From NCBI RefSeq assembly GCF_024710845.1, contig NZ_JANJTZ010000028.1:96324-160323 (forward strand): a stretch of 64,000 bases of DNA. Direction: 5' to 3'. The notes beneath the pieces are model-generated. The model made no database searches. It was not told the origin of the DNA and saw only the letters and a program-made list of their open reading frames with translations. This stretch comes from Mesorhizobium sp. Lineage in GTDB: Bacteria > Pseudomonadota > Alphaproteobacteria > Rhizobiales > Rhizobiaceae. The stretch's first letter is position 1; each line of letters begins with the position of its first letter. Positions 24,961-32,869 of this stretch are shown here, piece after piece. Both the position numbers and the translations under genes were made by a program.

Positions 24961-25866
24961 ATGGACCGACTTGACGCCATGGCCGTACTGCTCGCTGTGG
25001 TCGAGACCGGCTCTCTTTCGGGTGCGGGGCGGAAGTTGGGAATGCCGCTCCCGACCATCAGCCGCAAGCTTTCCGAGTTGGAGGATTACCTGGGTGCGCG
25101 GCTTGTGATCCGGTCGAGCCGGCAGTCGATCCTGACCGACGCGGGACGCAGCTACACCGCTGCCTGCCTGCGCATTCTAGAGCAGGTTGATGAGGCGGAA
25201 CGCGCCGCTGCCGGTGAATATAGCGCGCCGCGAGGCGGCTTGGTCATCGCAGCGCCCGTGGTGTTTGGCCGCCTGCATGTGCTGCCTGTTATCATTGAGT
25301 TTCTGCAAGCGTATCCCGAGATCGAAGTTCGGTTGATCCAGGCCGATCGGAATGCACATATTCTGGAAGACCACATCGACGTGGCGCTGAGGATCGGCAA
25401 CTTGCCGGACAGCAGCCAAATGGCGATCAAGTTGGGTGACATTCATCGTGTAGCCTGCGCGAGTCCGCACTACCTGGCGCAACGCGGGGTGCCCGACACA
25501 CCCGATAAGCTGTCAGTACACGACTGCATCGCCTTCGACATCCTGACCTCGGTCGACGGCTGGATGTTCAACGTGGGCAACGTCGACCGACTGGTTGCGA
25601 TCAAGCCACGACTGGTGGTCAATACGGCCGAGGCTGCCATAGATGCCGCGGCCGCCGGGTTGGGCATTGCGCGTGTACTGTCATACCAGACCGTCGACGC
25701 GTGCCGGGCTGGGCGCCTGCAGTTGTTGCTTGCGGAGTTCCAGCCCTCGGCCTGGCCAGTCAGCCTGGTCTACGCGGCTCAGGGGCAGTTGCCTCTGAAG
25801 TTGCGCGCCTTCCTCGATTTCGCTGCGCCAAGGCTGAAAGCGGCGATACAGTCTGTCGCTGCCTAG
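24961..25866 (+). CDS. LysR-family transcriptional regulator
   Basis: A 301-residue LTTR. The N-terminal winged helix-turn-helix (residues 1-60) reads MAVLLAVVETGSLSGAGRKL then PTISRKLSELEDYLGARL. A linker helix follows, then a type-2 periplasmic-binding-like effector domain (LVIAAPVVFGRLHVLPVI). The start at 24961 gives the usual LTTR N-terminus (MDRLDAM). It is divergent from the AhpD/NTF2/PNPOx unit, the usual arrangement for a LysR regulator and its target. Inducer unknown. Confidence 0.9.
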   Translation: MDRLDAMAVLLAVVETGSLSGAGRKLGMPLPTISRKLSELEDYLGARLVIRSSRQSILTDAGRSYTAACLRILEQVDEAERAAAGEYSAPRGGLVIAAPVVFGRLHVLPVIIEFLQAYPEIEVRLIQADRNAHILEDHIDVALRIGNLPDSSQMAIKLGDIHRVACASPHYLAQRGVPDTPDKLSVHDCIAFDILTSVDGWMFNVGNVDRLVAIKPRLVVNTAEAAIDAAAAGLGIARVLSYQTVDACRAGRLQLLLAEFQPSAWPVSLVYAAQGQLPLKLRAFLDFAAPRLKAAIQSVAA

Positions 25867-25981
25867 GTCCCGCCGGAAGCACATTCAAGCCCGCTACCGC
25901 ACGCTGCCTCAGACATTCCGAATCCTGAAAGCAAATCTCTCGGCGTTGGACATTCGCTAGAATTTTCAAGGGATTGTCAGT

Positions 25982-26056
25982 TGGTACGCCCAAGGGGAAT
26001 CGAACCCCTGTTTGCGCCGTGAGAGGGCGCCGTCCTAACCGCTAGACGATGGGCGC
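25982..26056 (-). tRNA. tRNA-Glu (anticodon CTC)
   Basis: The minus strand starts GCGCCCATCGTCTAGC and gives a full cloverleaf of 75 nt. The acceptor stem is GCGCCCA with TGGGCGT (terminal G-U). The D arm contains GTCTAGCGGTTAGGAC. The anticodon loop is CCTCTCACG with CTC. The T arm is GGGGTTCGATTCCCC, and CCA is encoded at 25984-25982. It decodes GAG. Confidence 0.95.
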
Positions 26057-26072
26057 GAACCGAACTGGGCCG

Positions 26073-26101
26073 GATATATTCCGGGTTTCCGCCAATTGCA
26101 A
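26073..26101 (-). promoter_or_regulatory. Promoter of tRNA-Glu
   Basis: On the minus strand TTGCAA (26101-26096) and TATATC (26078-26073) are separated by 17 nt, a good sigma-70-type pair. The expected start point lies about 10 nt before the tRNA. Confidence 0.65.
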
Positions 26102-26284
26102 CCGCCAGGCGGCAAATCCTCGGGCCTAGCGATGGGCGCGTCGTGGAAGGGGATGACACCAGACATCGTCCGGCCCGAACGCTCTTCCGTCCGCTACCGT
26201 CTTCATACTAATGTCCAAATCCAAGGAGTAGGGTTCGATGGCCCCGCGCGTGTTGCCCGGGAGCCCACGCCGGAACTGTCGTCC

Positions 26285-27070
26285 ATGATCGCTCGAACAC
26301 TTGCCGCGCTGGCGCTTGCCGGCCTGACCACCACCGCCGGTGCCGCGGAGAGCCCTCAGTCCTTCCGCGCCGACTATTACGTCTCGATCCTCGGGCTCAA
26401 CATCGCGCGCTCCTCCTTCGAGAGCACGATCGGCGCCCGTGCATTCTCCGTTTCCGGCACGGTGGCCTCGAGCGGAATCGCCCGCATCTTCGATCAGACC
26501 GAAGGCACCGCCCAGGTGCGGGGCAATTTCGTCGACGGCGGCGCGCAGGGCAACCGGTTCCTGCTCGACTACGTCTCGGGCAACAAGAAGAAGCGCACCG
26601 AGGTCGCCTTCTCCCGCGGCACGGTGACCCGGGCCGAGAACACGCCGGCGCGCAAGCCGGATCCCAAGGCGTGGGTGCCGGTGAAGAAGGCCGACCTCGT
26701 GTCGGTGGCAGACCCGCTGTCGGCCTCGCTGGTCAAGGCGTCCAGCCTGCGCGACGTCTGCGACCGGACGATCAAGGTCTTCGACGGCGAGATGCGCATG
26801 GACCTGAAGCTCTCCTATGTCGAAACGGGATCGACCGAGACGCGCGGCTATTCCGGCGCGACGGTGACCTGCCGGGCGCGGTTCGTACCGATCGGCGGCT
26901 ACAAGGGCGGCCACCGGTCGATCGAGTTCCTGAAGAACAAGAGCAGGATCCTGATCTCCTTCGCCCCGCTCGGCACCACTGGCGTTTACGCGCCGATCAG
27001 GGTATCGGCGACGACGGAGATCGGGACCCTCGTCGTCAAGGCGCGGCGGTTCGAAGCAATCAGCCAGTAG
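26285..27070 (+). CDS. DUF3108 exported protein
   Basis: A 261-residue protein with a Sec signal peptide (MIARTLAALALAGLTTTAGA, cleavage before AESP). The mature part matches the DUF3108 family of alphaproteobacterial exported proteins (FRADYYVSILGLNIA near the start). Predicted periplasmic or outer-membrane associated; function unknown. The start at 26285 begins the signal peptide; the longer open frame upstream covers the tRNA promoter and is rejected. Confidence 0.8.
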   Translation: MIARTLAALALAGLTTTAGAAESPQSFRADYYVSILGLNIARSSFESTIGARAFSVSGTVASSGIARIFDQTEGTAQVRGNFVDGGAQGNRFLLDYVSGNKKKRTEVAFSRGTVTRAENTPARKPDPKAWVPVKKADLVSVADPLSASLVKASSLRDVCDRTIKVFDGEMRMDLKLSYVETGSTETRGYSGATVTCRARFVPIGGYKGGHRSIEFLKNKSRILISFAPLGTTGVYAPIRVSATTEIGTLVVKARRFEAISQ

Positions 27071-27100
27071 ACCGTCCCCGCGGACGGCGGGGGAGCGGAA

Positions 27101-27991
27101 TTGGGCCGCGCGACACTCATCGGTTTTTCGGCCGTCGCCATGTGGGCGCTGCTGGCACTCCTGACCGACGCGTCGGGAGTCGTGCCGCCGTTCCTCCTGT
27201 CGGCGCTCGCCTTCTCGATCGGTGCCGCGATCGGCTTCGCAGCCCGCTTTGCCGGCCTGTCGGCGGTCGCGACCGAGCCCGTGCCCGTCGCCGTCTGGGT
27301 CATCGGCATCGCCGGCCTGTTCGGCTACCATTTCTTCTATTTCACTGCGCTGCGCGCCGCGCCCGCCGTCGAGGCGAGCCTGATCGCCTATCTATGGCCG
27401 CTGTTCATCGTCGTCGGCTCGGCGCTGATGCCGGGCGAGCGCCTCGGCTGGCACCATGTGGCCGGCGCGCTGCTCGGGCTCGCCGGCACGGTTCTGATCG
27501 TCACCAAGGGCGGGGCTGTCGCCTTCGAGGCCCGTTACGCCTTCGGTTACGGCATGGCGCTGGTCTGCGCCTTCGTCTGGGCGGCCTATTCGCTCCTGTC
27601 GCGCCGCTTCCCCGAAGTGCCGACCTCGATCGTCACCTGGTTCTGCCTTGCCACCGCGATCCTGTCGGCGCTCTGCCACCTGGCACTGGAAGAGACGGTC
27701 TGGCCGCAAGGCACCGGCCAGTGGCTGGCGGTGGCAGGGCTCGGCCTGATGCCGGTGGGCGCGGCCTTCTACGCCTGGGACTATGGCGTCAAGCACGGCA
27801 ACATCCAGGTGCTGGGTGCGGCGAGCTATGCCGCGCCGCTGCTCTCGACGCTGGTGCTGATCGCGGGCGGCGCGGCGAAAGCCGAGCCGGCGATCCTCGC
27901 CGCCTGCGTGCTGATCACGGCGGGCGCGGTGCTGGCGGCGAAGAACATGCTGTTTTCGCGCAGGGACGCGACTGAAGGAGCGAAGGCCTGA
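27101..27991 (+). CDS. EamA/DMT-family transporter (YddG-like aromatic amino-acid exporter type)
   Basis: A 296-residue membrane protein with ten hydrophobic segments in two EamA repeats of the drug/metabolite transporter superfamily. The wording (FGYHFFYFTALRAAPAVEAS and AYLWPLFIVVGSALMPGE) is close to the YddG subgroup that exports aromatic amino acids; actual substrate unknown. The start is TTG at 27101 with GGGAG upstream. It overlaps the next gene by one nucleotide. Confidence 0.8.
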   Translation: MGRATLIGFSAVAMWALLALLTDASGVVPPFLLSALAFSIGAAIGFAARFAGLSAVATEPVPVAVWVIGIAGLFGYHFFYFTALRAAPAVEASLIAYLWPLFIVVGSALMPGERLGWHHVAGALLGLAGTVLIVTKGGAVAFEARYAFGYGMALVCAFVWAAYSLLSRRFPEVPTSIVTWFCLATAILSALCHLALEETVWPQGTGQWLAVAGLGLMPVGAAFYAWDYGVKHGNIQVLGAASYAAPLLSTLVLIAGGAAKAEPAILAACVLITAGAVLAAKNMLFSRRDATEGAKA

Positions 27992-28659
27992 TGCCCTTTC
28001 CCGGCGGAGTCGAGAACATCGCGAACGGAACGCTGATCTTCAGCGTGCTGCTCGCCGTCTTCTACGGCATGATCGTGCATCGGGCGCCGTCGCTGCGACG
28101 CACGATCGTGAAGACCGGCTCGGTGGTGCTGCTCGGCGTGCTGGCGGCGATCGAGGGCGGCCCGGCGCTGCTCGTGGCGGCCCTGGCGCTGAGCGCGGTC
28201 GGCGACGCATGCCTGGCGCAGGACGGCGAAAAGGCTTTCCTCGCCGGACTGGCGAGCTTCCTTCTCGCCCACATCGCCTATGTCGCGCTGTTCTGGACGA
28301 CAGGCGGCGGCATCGCCGAGATCGTCTCGCAACCCTCGCGCATCGTCATCGCGCTCGCGCTCACGGCGGCGGTCGGCCTGATCCTGTCGCGGCTGTGGCC
28401 GGCAATCGAGGCGGCGATGCGCCCGCCCGTCGCGCTCTACTGCGTGGCGATCCTGGCGATGGGGCTGTCGTCGCTGTCGGACCTTGGCCCGGCCGTGGTG
28501 GCGGGAGCGGTGCTGTTTATGGCGTCGGACGCGATCCTCGCGGCCGGGCGCTTTCTGGTGCCACATGACGATCCGCGCCAAAACTGGATGCGGCCGCTCG
28601 TCTGGGCGCTCTACTACGCGTCCCAGCTTGTGCTGACGCTAAGCTTCATCGCCGGCTGA
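27991..28659 (+). CDS. YhhN / TMEM86-family membrane protein (lysoplasmalogenase-like)
   Basis: A 222-residue multispanning protein (about eight hydrophobic segments) with the family landmarks LSAVGDACLA, LLAHIAYV and a C-terminal LVWALYYASQL. Eukaryotic and some bacterial homologues hydrolyse lysoplasmalogen; whether this one does is unknown. The ATG overlaps the stop of the EamA gene by one nucleotide (TGATG), so they are translationally coupled. Confidence 0.8.
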   Translation: MPFPGGVENIANGTLIFSVLLAVFYGMIVHRAPSLRRTIVKTGSVVLLGVLAAIEGGPALLVAALALSAVGDACLAQDGEKAFLAGLASFLLAHIAYVALFWTTGGGIAEIVSQPSRIVIALALTAAVGLILSRLWPAIEAAMRPPVALYCVAILAMGLSSLSDLGPAVVAGAVLFMASDAILAAGRFLVPHDDPRQNWMRPLVWALYYASQLVLTLSFIAG

Positions 28660-28667
28660 TCACCGCG

Positions 28668-28937
28668 TCAGACGTCGCGATAGGCCGCCGCGACCGTGTC
28701 GTAGCTGGCCTTCGCCTCGTTGCGCGAAGGCTGCGTCAACGCCAGCACGGCCGAAGCGTCGGCGCGTGTAATGTTGGAGAGGAAGAACCTGAGCTGATCG
28801 GCCTCGGCCTCGGGGCCGCTCGGCCGCTTTGCCTGCGGCCGGACCTGGCTCGCTTCGGACGCCGGTGCCGCCTGCGACTGTCCACCGGTGCGCGCGACTC
28901 CGGCGCCGTAGGCGTCGGATCTGATACTTCCCAGCAT
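28668..28937 (-). CDS. Small hypothetical protein
   Basis: An 89-residue protein. The N-terminal half is Ala/Gly/Pro/Gln-rich and probably disordered. The C-terminal half looks folded: DQLRFFLSNITRADASAVL and a final ASYDTVAAAYRDV. It has no signal peptide or membrane segment. GAGG lies upstream of the ATG at 28937. It is convergent with the YhhN gene and downstream of tlpA on the same strand. I do not recognise a family; coding is supported by codon bias only. Confidence 0.45.
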   Translation of the reverse strand: MLGSIRSDAYGAGVARTGGQSQAAPASEASQVRPQAKRPSGPEAEADQLRFFLSNITRADASAVLALTQPSRNEAKASYDTVAAAYRDV

Positions 28938-29040
28938 ATGAGCCCCTCAGCACTTGCTATGCGAGGAGTTCTACCAGCGACGCTTTGAGGTTGCGTTGCT
29001 GCATGCCCGGACAATCGACTCAAACTGTAATGATCCGCGA

Positions 29041-29736
29041 TCAGGGGGCGATCGCGGCGCGCACCAGCGCCCTGGCGTCCTCGCTCGCCCACTCGGCCGG
29101 GCCGTTCATGTTGGCGATCAGGCAGCCATCGCGGTCGACCAACAGCGTCACCGGCAGGCCGAGCGCCAGTCCGCGTTTCTTCAGCTCGTTGAACAGCGAA
29201 AGTGTGTTCTCGCGATAGTAGGCGAGGTTCTTCACGCCGGTTTCGGCGAGGAATTTCTTCGGCTTGGTGTCGTCGCCGGTGTCGACATTGACCGCGACCA
29301 CCTCGAAGCCGTCCGACCCCATCTCTTTCTGCAGAGCGTCGAGCGCGGGCATCTCGGCGCGGCAGGGCGCGCACCAGGTCGCCCAGAGGTTGACCAGCAG
29401 CACCTTGCCCGACATCGATCCGAGCGTGGTCTTCTGGCCCGACGGATCGTTGAGCGAGAGGCCCGCCAGCGACTGCGGCGGGTTGGCCGCCAGCATCGCG
29501 GCGACCTCGCCCTTCGCCGCGGCCGCGACCGCGTTGGCGCGCCCGGTCTTCTGCGCGCACTGGGCGATGTCGGCTTCCGCGCCAGCCGGACGCGTCAGCC
29601 CGGCGGGCTCCTCGGCCGGAATGTTGCCAGAGGGCACTCCGCTCACGTATACCGCCACCGCGCCGGTCGCCAGACCCGCGACGGCCGCAAGGAGGACCGG
29701 GCGAAGCCCCGGGAATCCGCTCTTCTTATCCGCCAT
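29041..29736 (-). CDS. tlpA: TlpA-family membrane-anchored thiol:disulfide oxidoreductase
   Basis: A 231-residue thioredoxin-like protein. An uncleaved N-terminal anchor (about residues 12-32) holds the domain in the periplasm. The active site is WCAPC with Cys122 and Cys125; a cis-Pro follows in [13 protein letters not shown]. TlpA-type proteins act as periplasmic reductants, for example in cytochrome oxidase copper-site assembly. An extra Cys60 lies before the domain, as in Bradyrhizobium TlpA. It is divergent from argH with 31 nt between the start codons, the arrangement known in rhizobia. Confidence 0.85.
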   Translation of the reverse strand: MADKKSGFPGLRPVLLAAVAGLATGAVAVYVSGVPSGNIPAEEPAGLTRPAGAEADIAQCAQKTGRANAVAAAAKGEVAAMLAANPPQSLAGLSLNDPSGQKTTLGSMSGKVLLVNLWATWCAPCRAEMPALDALQKEMGSDGFEVVAVNVDTGDDTKPKKFLAETGVKNLAYYRENTLSLFNELKKRGLALGLPVTLLVDRDGCLIANMNGPAEWASEDARALVRAAIAP

Positions 29737-29767
29737 CCGTTCTCGTCTCCGGAGCGCCGTAAACACC

Positions 29768-31168
29768 ATGTCCGAGAAAAAGGCCAGCAATGAGATGTGG
29801 GGCGGGCGTTTCGCCTCAGGTCCAGCCGCGATCATGGAGGCGATCAACGCCTCGATCGGCTTCGACAGGAAGCTCTACGCGCAGGATATCGCCGGCTCGC
29901 TGGCGCACTCGGAAATGCTGGCGGAACAGGGCATCATCTCCAGGGCCGATCAAGGCAAGATTGCTCACGGGCTGAACACGATCCTGTCAGAAATCGAGGC
30001 CGGAACGTTCGCCTTCTCGACCAAGCTCGAGGACATCCACATGAACGTGGAATCGCGGCTTGCCGAGCTGATCGGCCCGGCGGCCGGCCGGCTGCACACC
30101 GCCCGCTCGCGCAACGACCAGGTGGCGGTTGATTTCCGCCTCTGGACGAAGCGGGAGCTGACCCGCACCGCCGAGGCCCTGAAAGGCCTGATCGCAGCCT
30201 TCCTCGACAAGGCCGAGGCCCATGCGGCGACCGTCATGCCCGGCTTCACCCATCTCCAGACGGCGCAGCCGGTGACCTTCGGCCATCACTGCATGGCCTA
30301 TGTCGAGATGTTCGGCCGCGATCTGTCGCGTGTCCGCGACGCGATCGAGCGGCTGGACGAGAGCCCGCTGGGCGCGGCAGCGCTTGCCGGCACCGGCTTC
30401 CCGATCGACCGCCATAGGACGGCCACTGCTCTCGGCTTCCGTGAGCCGACCCGCAATTCCATCGACAGCGTCTCGGACCGCGACTACGCGCTGGAGTTCC
30501 TGTCGGTCGCCGCGATCTGCGCCACGCATCTGTCGCGGCTGGCGGAGGAGATCGTCATCTGGTCGACGCCGCAATTCGCCTTCGTGCGCCTGTCGGATTC
30601 CTATTCGACCGGCTCGTCCATCATGCCGCAGAAGAAGAACCCGGACGCCGCCGAACTGGTGCGCGCCAAGACCGGCCGCATCAACGGCCACCTGGTCGGT
30701 CTGCTCACCGTGATGAAAGGCCTGCCGCTCGCTTATTCGAAGGACATGCAGGAAGACAAGGAAGCCGTCTTCGACGCCGCCGAGACGCTCGACCTGATGA
30801 TCGCGGCGATGACCGGCATGATTGGCGACATGACCATCAACACCGAGGCGATGAAGCGCGCCGCCGGCTCCGGCTTCTCCACCGCCACCGACCTCGCCGA
30901 CTGGCTGGTGCGCGAGGCTGGCCTGCCCTTCCGCGAAGCCCACCACGTCACCGGCCGCGCCGTCGCCATGGCCGAGGCGCAGAAGAAGGGCCTGGAAAAG
31001 CTCTCGTTGGCCGACCTCCAGTCGCTGAACCCGGCGATCACCGAGGACGTCTATTCGGTGCTGTCGGTGAATGCCTCGGTCAGGAGCCGCAAATCCTTCG
31101 GCGGGACGGCTCCCGCCGAAGTGAAGCGCCAGATCCGATACTGGAGGAAACGGCTGGCGAAGGCGTGA
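29768..31168 (+). CDS. argH: Argininosuccinate lyase
   Basis: A 466-residue cytosolic enzyme that splits argininosuccinate to arginine and fumarate, the last step of arginine synthesis. Signatures are the N-terminal [16 protein letters not shown], the catalytic-His region [10 protein letters not shown] and the superfamily loop [11 protein letters not shown]. The ATG at 29768 gives the conserved start [15 protein letters not shown]. It is divergent from tlpA and followed by lptM and lysA. Confidence 0.96.
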   Translation: MSEKKASNEMWGGRFASGPAAIMEAINASIGFDRKLYAQDIAGSLAHSEMLAEQGIISRADQGKIAHGLNTILSEIEAGTFAFSTKLEDIHMNVESRLAELIGPAAGRLHTARSRNDQVAVDFRLWTKRELTRTAEALKGLIAAFLDKAEAHAATVMPGFTHLQTAQPVTFGHHCMAYVEMFGRDLSRVRDAIERLDESPLGAAALAGTGFPIDRHRTATALGFREPTRNSIDSVSDRDYALEFLSVAAICATHLSRLAEEIVIWSTPQFAFVRLSDSYSTGSSIMPQKKNPDAAELVRAKTGRINGHLVGLLTVMKGLPLAYSKDMQEDKEAVFDAAETLDLMIAAMTGMIGDMTINTEAMKRAAGSGFSTATDLADWLVREAGLPFREAHHVTGRAVAMAEAQKKGLEKLSLADLQSLNPAITEDVYSVLSVNASVRSRKSFGGTAPAEVKRQIRYWRKRLAKA

Positions 31169-31246
31169 GGCTCACGCGCGTCTGGGAGGGTGCAATTCCC
31201 TCCAATCTCGGTTATGAGCATTTCACATCGCGACCGGACCCGTTTC

Positions 31247-31459
31247 ATGACCGCTTCCCGCCTGATCCTCTCCACGGTGCTGATCCTCGCCGTCGCCGGC
31301 GTCTCCGCCTGCGGCCGGCGCGCGCCGCTCGACCGGCCGATCGACGCGCAGTACGAGCAGGAGAAGGAAGCGGCGCGAAAAGCCGGACGCCCGGCGCCCG
31401 CGAAACCGTCGACCGAGACGCCGGACCGTCGCTTCATCCTTGACGGCCTGATCGACTGA
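31247..31459 (+). CDS. lptM: Small LptM (YifL)-like lipoprotein
   Basis: A 70-residue lipoprotein. The signal peptide ends at a lipobox (LAVAGVSAC), giving a mature N-terminal CGRRAPLDRP, the hallmark CG-x-x-G/A-PL of LptM/YifL proteins, which help mature the LPS translocon LptD. The start at 31247 places a Met right before the hydrophobic stretch; an earlier Met at 31190 would add an unlikely leader. It lies between argH and lysA, as is common in Alphaproteobacteria. Confidence 0.75.
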   Translation: MTASRLILSTVLILAVAGVSACGRRAPLDRPIDAQYEQEKEAARKAGRPAPAKPSTETPDRRFILDGLID

Positions 31460-31481
31460 CCCTTTCGCCGGGATCTTTTCC

Positions 31482-32747
31482 GTGAACCATTTCGACTATC
31501 GCGACGGCGTCCTCCACGCCGAGGACGTGCCCCTGCCCGAGATCGCGGCAGTCGTCGGCACGCCGTTCTACTGCTATTCCACCGCTACGCTGACCCGACA
31601 TTTCAGGGTCTTCAGCCAGGCCTTTTCCGGCCTCGACGCGCTGGTCTGCTATGCCATGAAGGCCAACTCCAACCAGGCGGTGCTGAAGACGCTGGCGAAG
31701 CTCGGCGCGGGCGCCGACGTCGTCTCCGAAGGCGAGCTGCGCCGCGCGCTGGCGGCCGGCATTCCGCCGTCGAAGATCATGTTCTCCGGCGTCGGCAAGA
31801 CCGCGCGGGAAATGGACTTCGCGCTTGCCGCCGGCATTCACTGCTTCAACGTCGAATCCGAACCCGAACTGGAGCTTCTTTCTGCGCGCGCGGTCGCCGC
31901 CGGCAAGGTCGCGCCTGTGTCGGTGCGCATCAACCCCGATGTCGACGCGAAGACCCACCACAAGATCGCCACCGGCAAGGCCGAGAACAAGTTCGGCATC
32001 CCGTCGTTGCGCGCCCGCGACGTCTATGCCCGCGCCCGCGACCTGCCCGGCGTCCACGCGATCGGTATCGACATGCATATCGGCTCGCAGATCACCGACC
32101 TGCAGCCCTTCGACGACGCCTTCGCGCTGCTGGCCGAGCTCGTCGGCACGCTGCGCGCGTACGGCCACGACATCGCCCATGTCGATCTCGGCGGCGGCCT
32201 CGGCGTGCCCTACCGCTTCGACAACGACCCGCCGCCTTTGCCCGACGCCTATGCCGACATCGTGCGCAGGCGCATGACGAAGCTCGGCGTGAAGGTGATC
32301 TTCGAGCCGGGCCGGCTGATCGTCGCCAACGCCGGCATCCTCGTCTCCGAGGTCATCTACCTCAAGGAAGGCGACGCGAAGAATTTCCTCATCGTCGACG
32401 CGGCGATGAACGACCTGATCCGGCCGACCCTCTATGACGCCTTCCACGACATCCGCCCGGTGGTGGAAAAGCCGGCCGATGCGCCGCGTCTCAACGTCGA
32501 TATCGTCGGCCCGGTCTGCGAGACCGGCGACTATCTTGGCCACGACCGCAACCTGCCGCGGCTCGAAGCCGGCGACCTCATCGCGGTCGGAACGGCGGGC
32601 GCCTATGGCGCGGTGCAGGCGAGCACCTACAACACCCGCCTTCTGGTGCCGGAAGTGCTGGTCGACGGCGACCGCTTCCACATTGTGCGCCCGCGGCCGA
32701 GCTATGAGGACCTGATCGGGCTCGATTCGGTGCCGGACTGGCTCTAG
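31482..32747 (+). CDS. lysA: Diaminopimelate decarboxylase
   Basis: A 421-residue PLP enzyme that makes lysine from meso-diaminopimelate. The PLP Lys60 is in VCYAMKANSN, HIGSQ lies in the barrel, and the Gly-rich phosphate loop is in LGGGLGVPY. The C-terminal domain has GPVCETGDYL and the catalytic-site Tyr region GAYGAVQAS. The start is GTG at 31482. Downstream of lptM by 22 nt, so probably in the argH-lptM-lysA transcript. Confidence 0.96.
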   Translation: MNHFDYRDGVLHAEDVPLPEIAAVVGTPFYCYSTATLTRHFRVFSQAFSGLDALVCYAMKANSNQAVLKTLAKLGAGADVVSEGELRRALAAGIPPSKIMFSGVGKTAREMDFALAAGIHCFNVESEPELELLSARAVAAGKVAPVSVRINPDVDAKTHHKIATGKAENKFGIPSLRARDVYARARDLPGVHAIGIDMHIGSQITDLQPFDDAFALLAELVGTLRAYGHDIAHVDLGGGLGVPYRFDNDPPPLPDAYADIVRRRMTKLGVKVIFEPGRLIVANAGILVSEVIYLKEGDAKNFLIVDAAMNDLIRPTLYDAFHDIRPVVEKPADAPRLNVDIVGPVCETGDYLGHDRNLPRLEAGDLIAVGTAGAYGAVQASTYNTRLLVPEVLVDGDRFHIVRPRPSYEDLIGLDSVPDWL

Positions 32748-32753
32748 CCGGCC

Positions 32754-32786
32754 GGCCGCCCACCCTTCACGTTTTGGTGGGCCGCC
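32754..32786 (+). terminator. Hairpin downstream of lysA
   Basis: GGCCGCCCACC (32754-32764) pairs with GGTGGGCCGCC (32776-32786) with one mismatch, 6 nt after the lysA stop. The T-run (TTTT) is inside the loop, so a terminator role is uncertain. Confidence 0.35.
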
Positions 32787-32869
32787 TCGCCTTTGCCGCG
32801 TTTGCTGTTATCTTCATACATTGAGTCCGCGCGGCCGACGCGCCGGGCTTTTTGGAGATGAAGCGGCCG

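Noticed and set aside
25982..26056. tRNA-Glu as an integration site with a duplicated 3' end (att repeat)
   Set aside because: I looked for a second copy of the tRNA 3' segment around 22.6-23.2 kb and 25.9 kb and found none; no integrase gene is present.
29264..29767. Longer argH start far upstream on the plus strand
   Set aside because: That stretch is antisense to tlpA; the ArgH family N-terminus begins at 29768.
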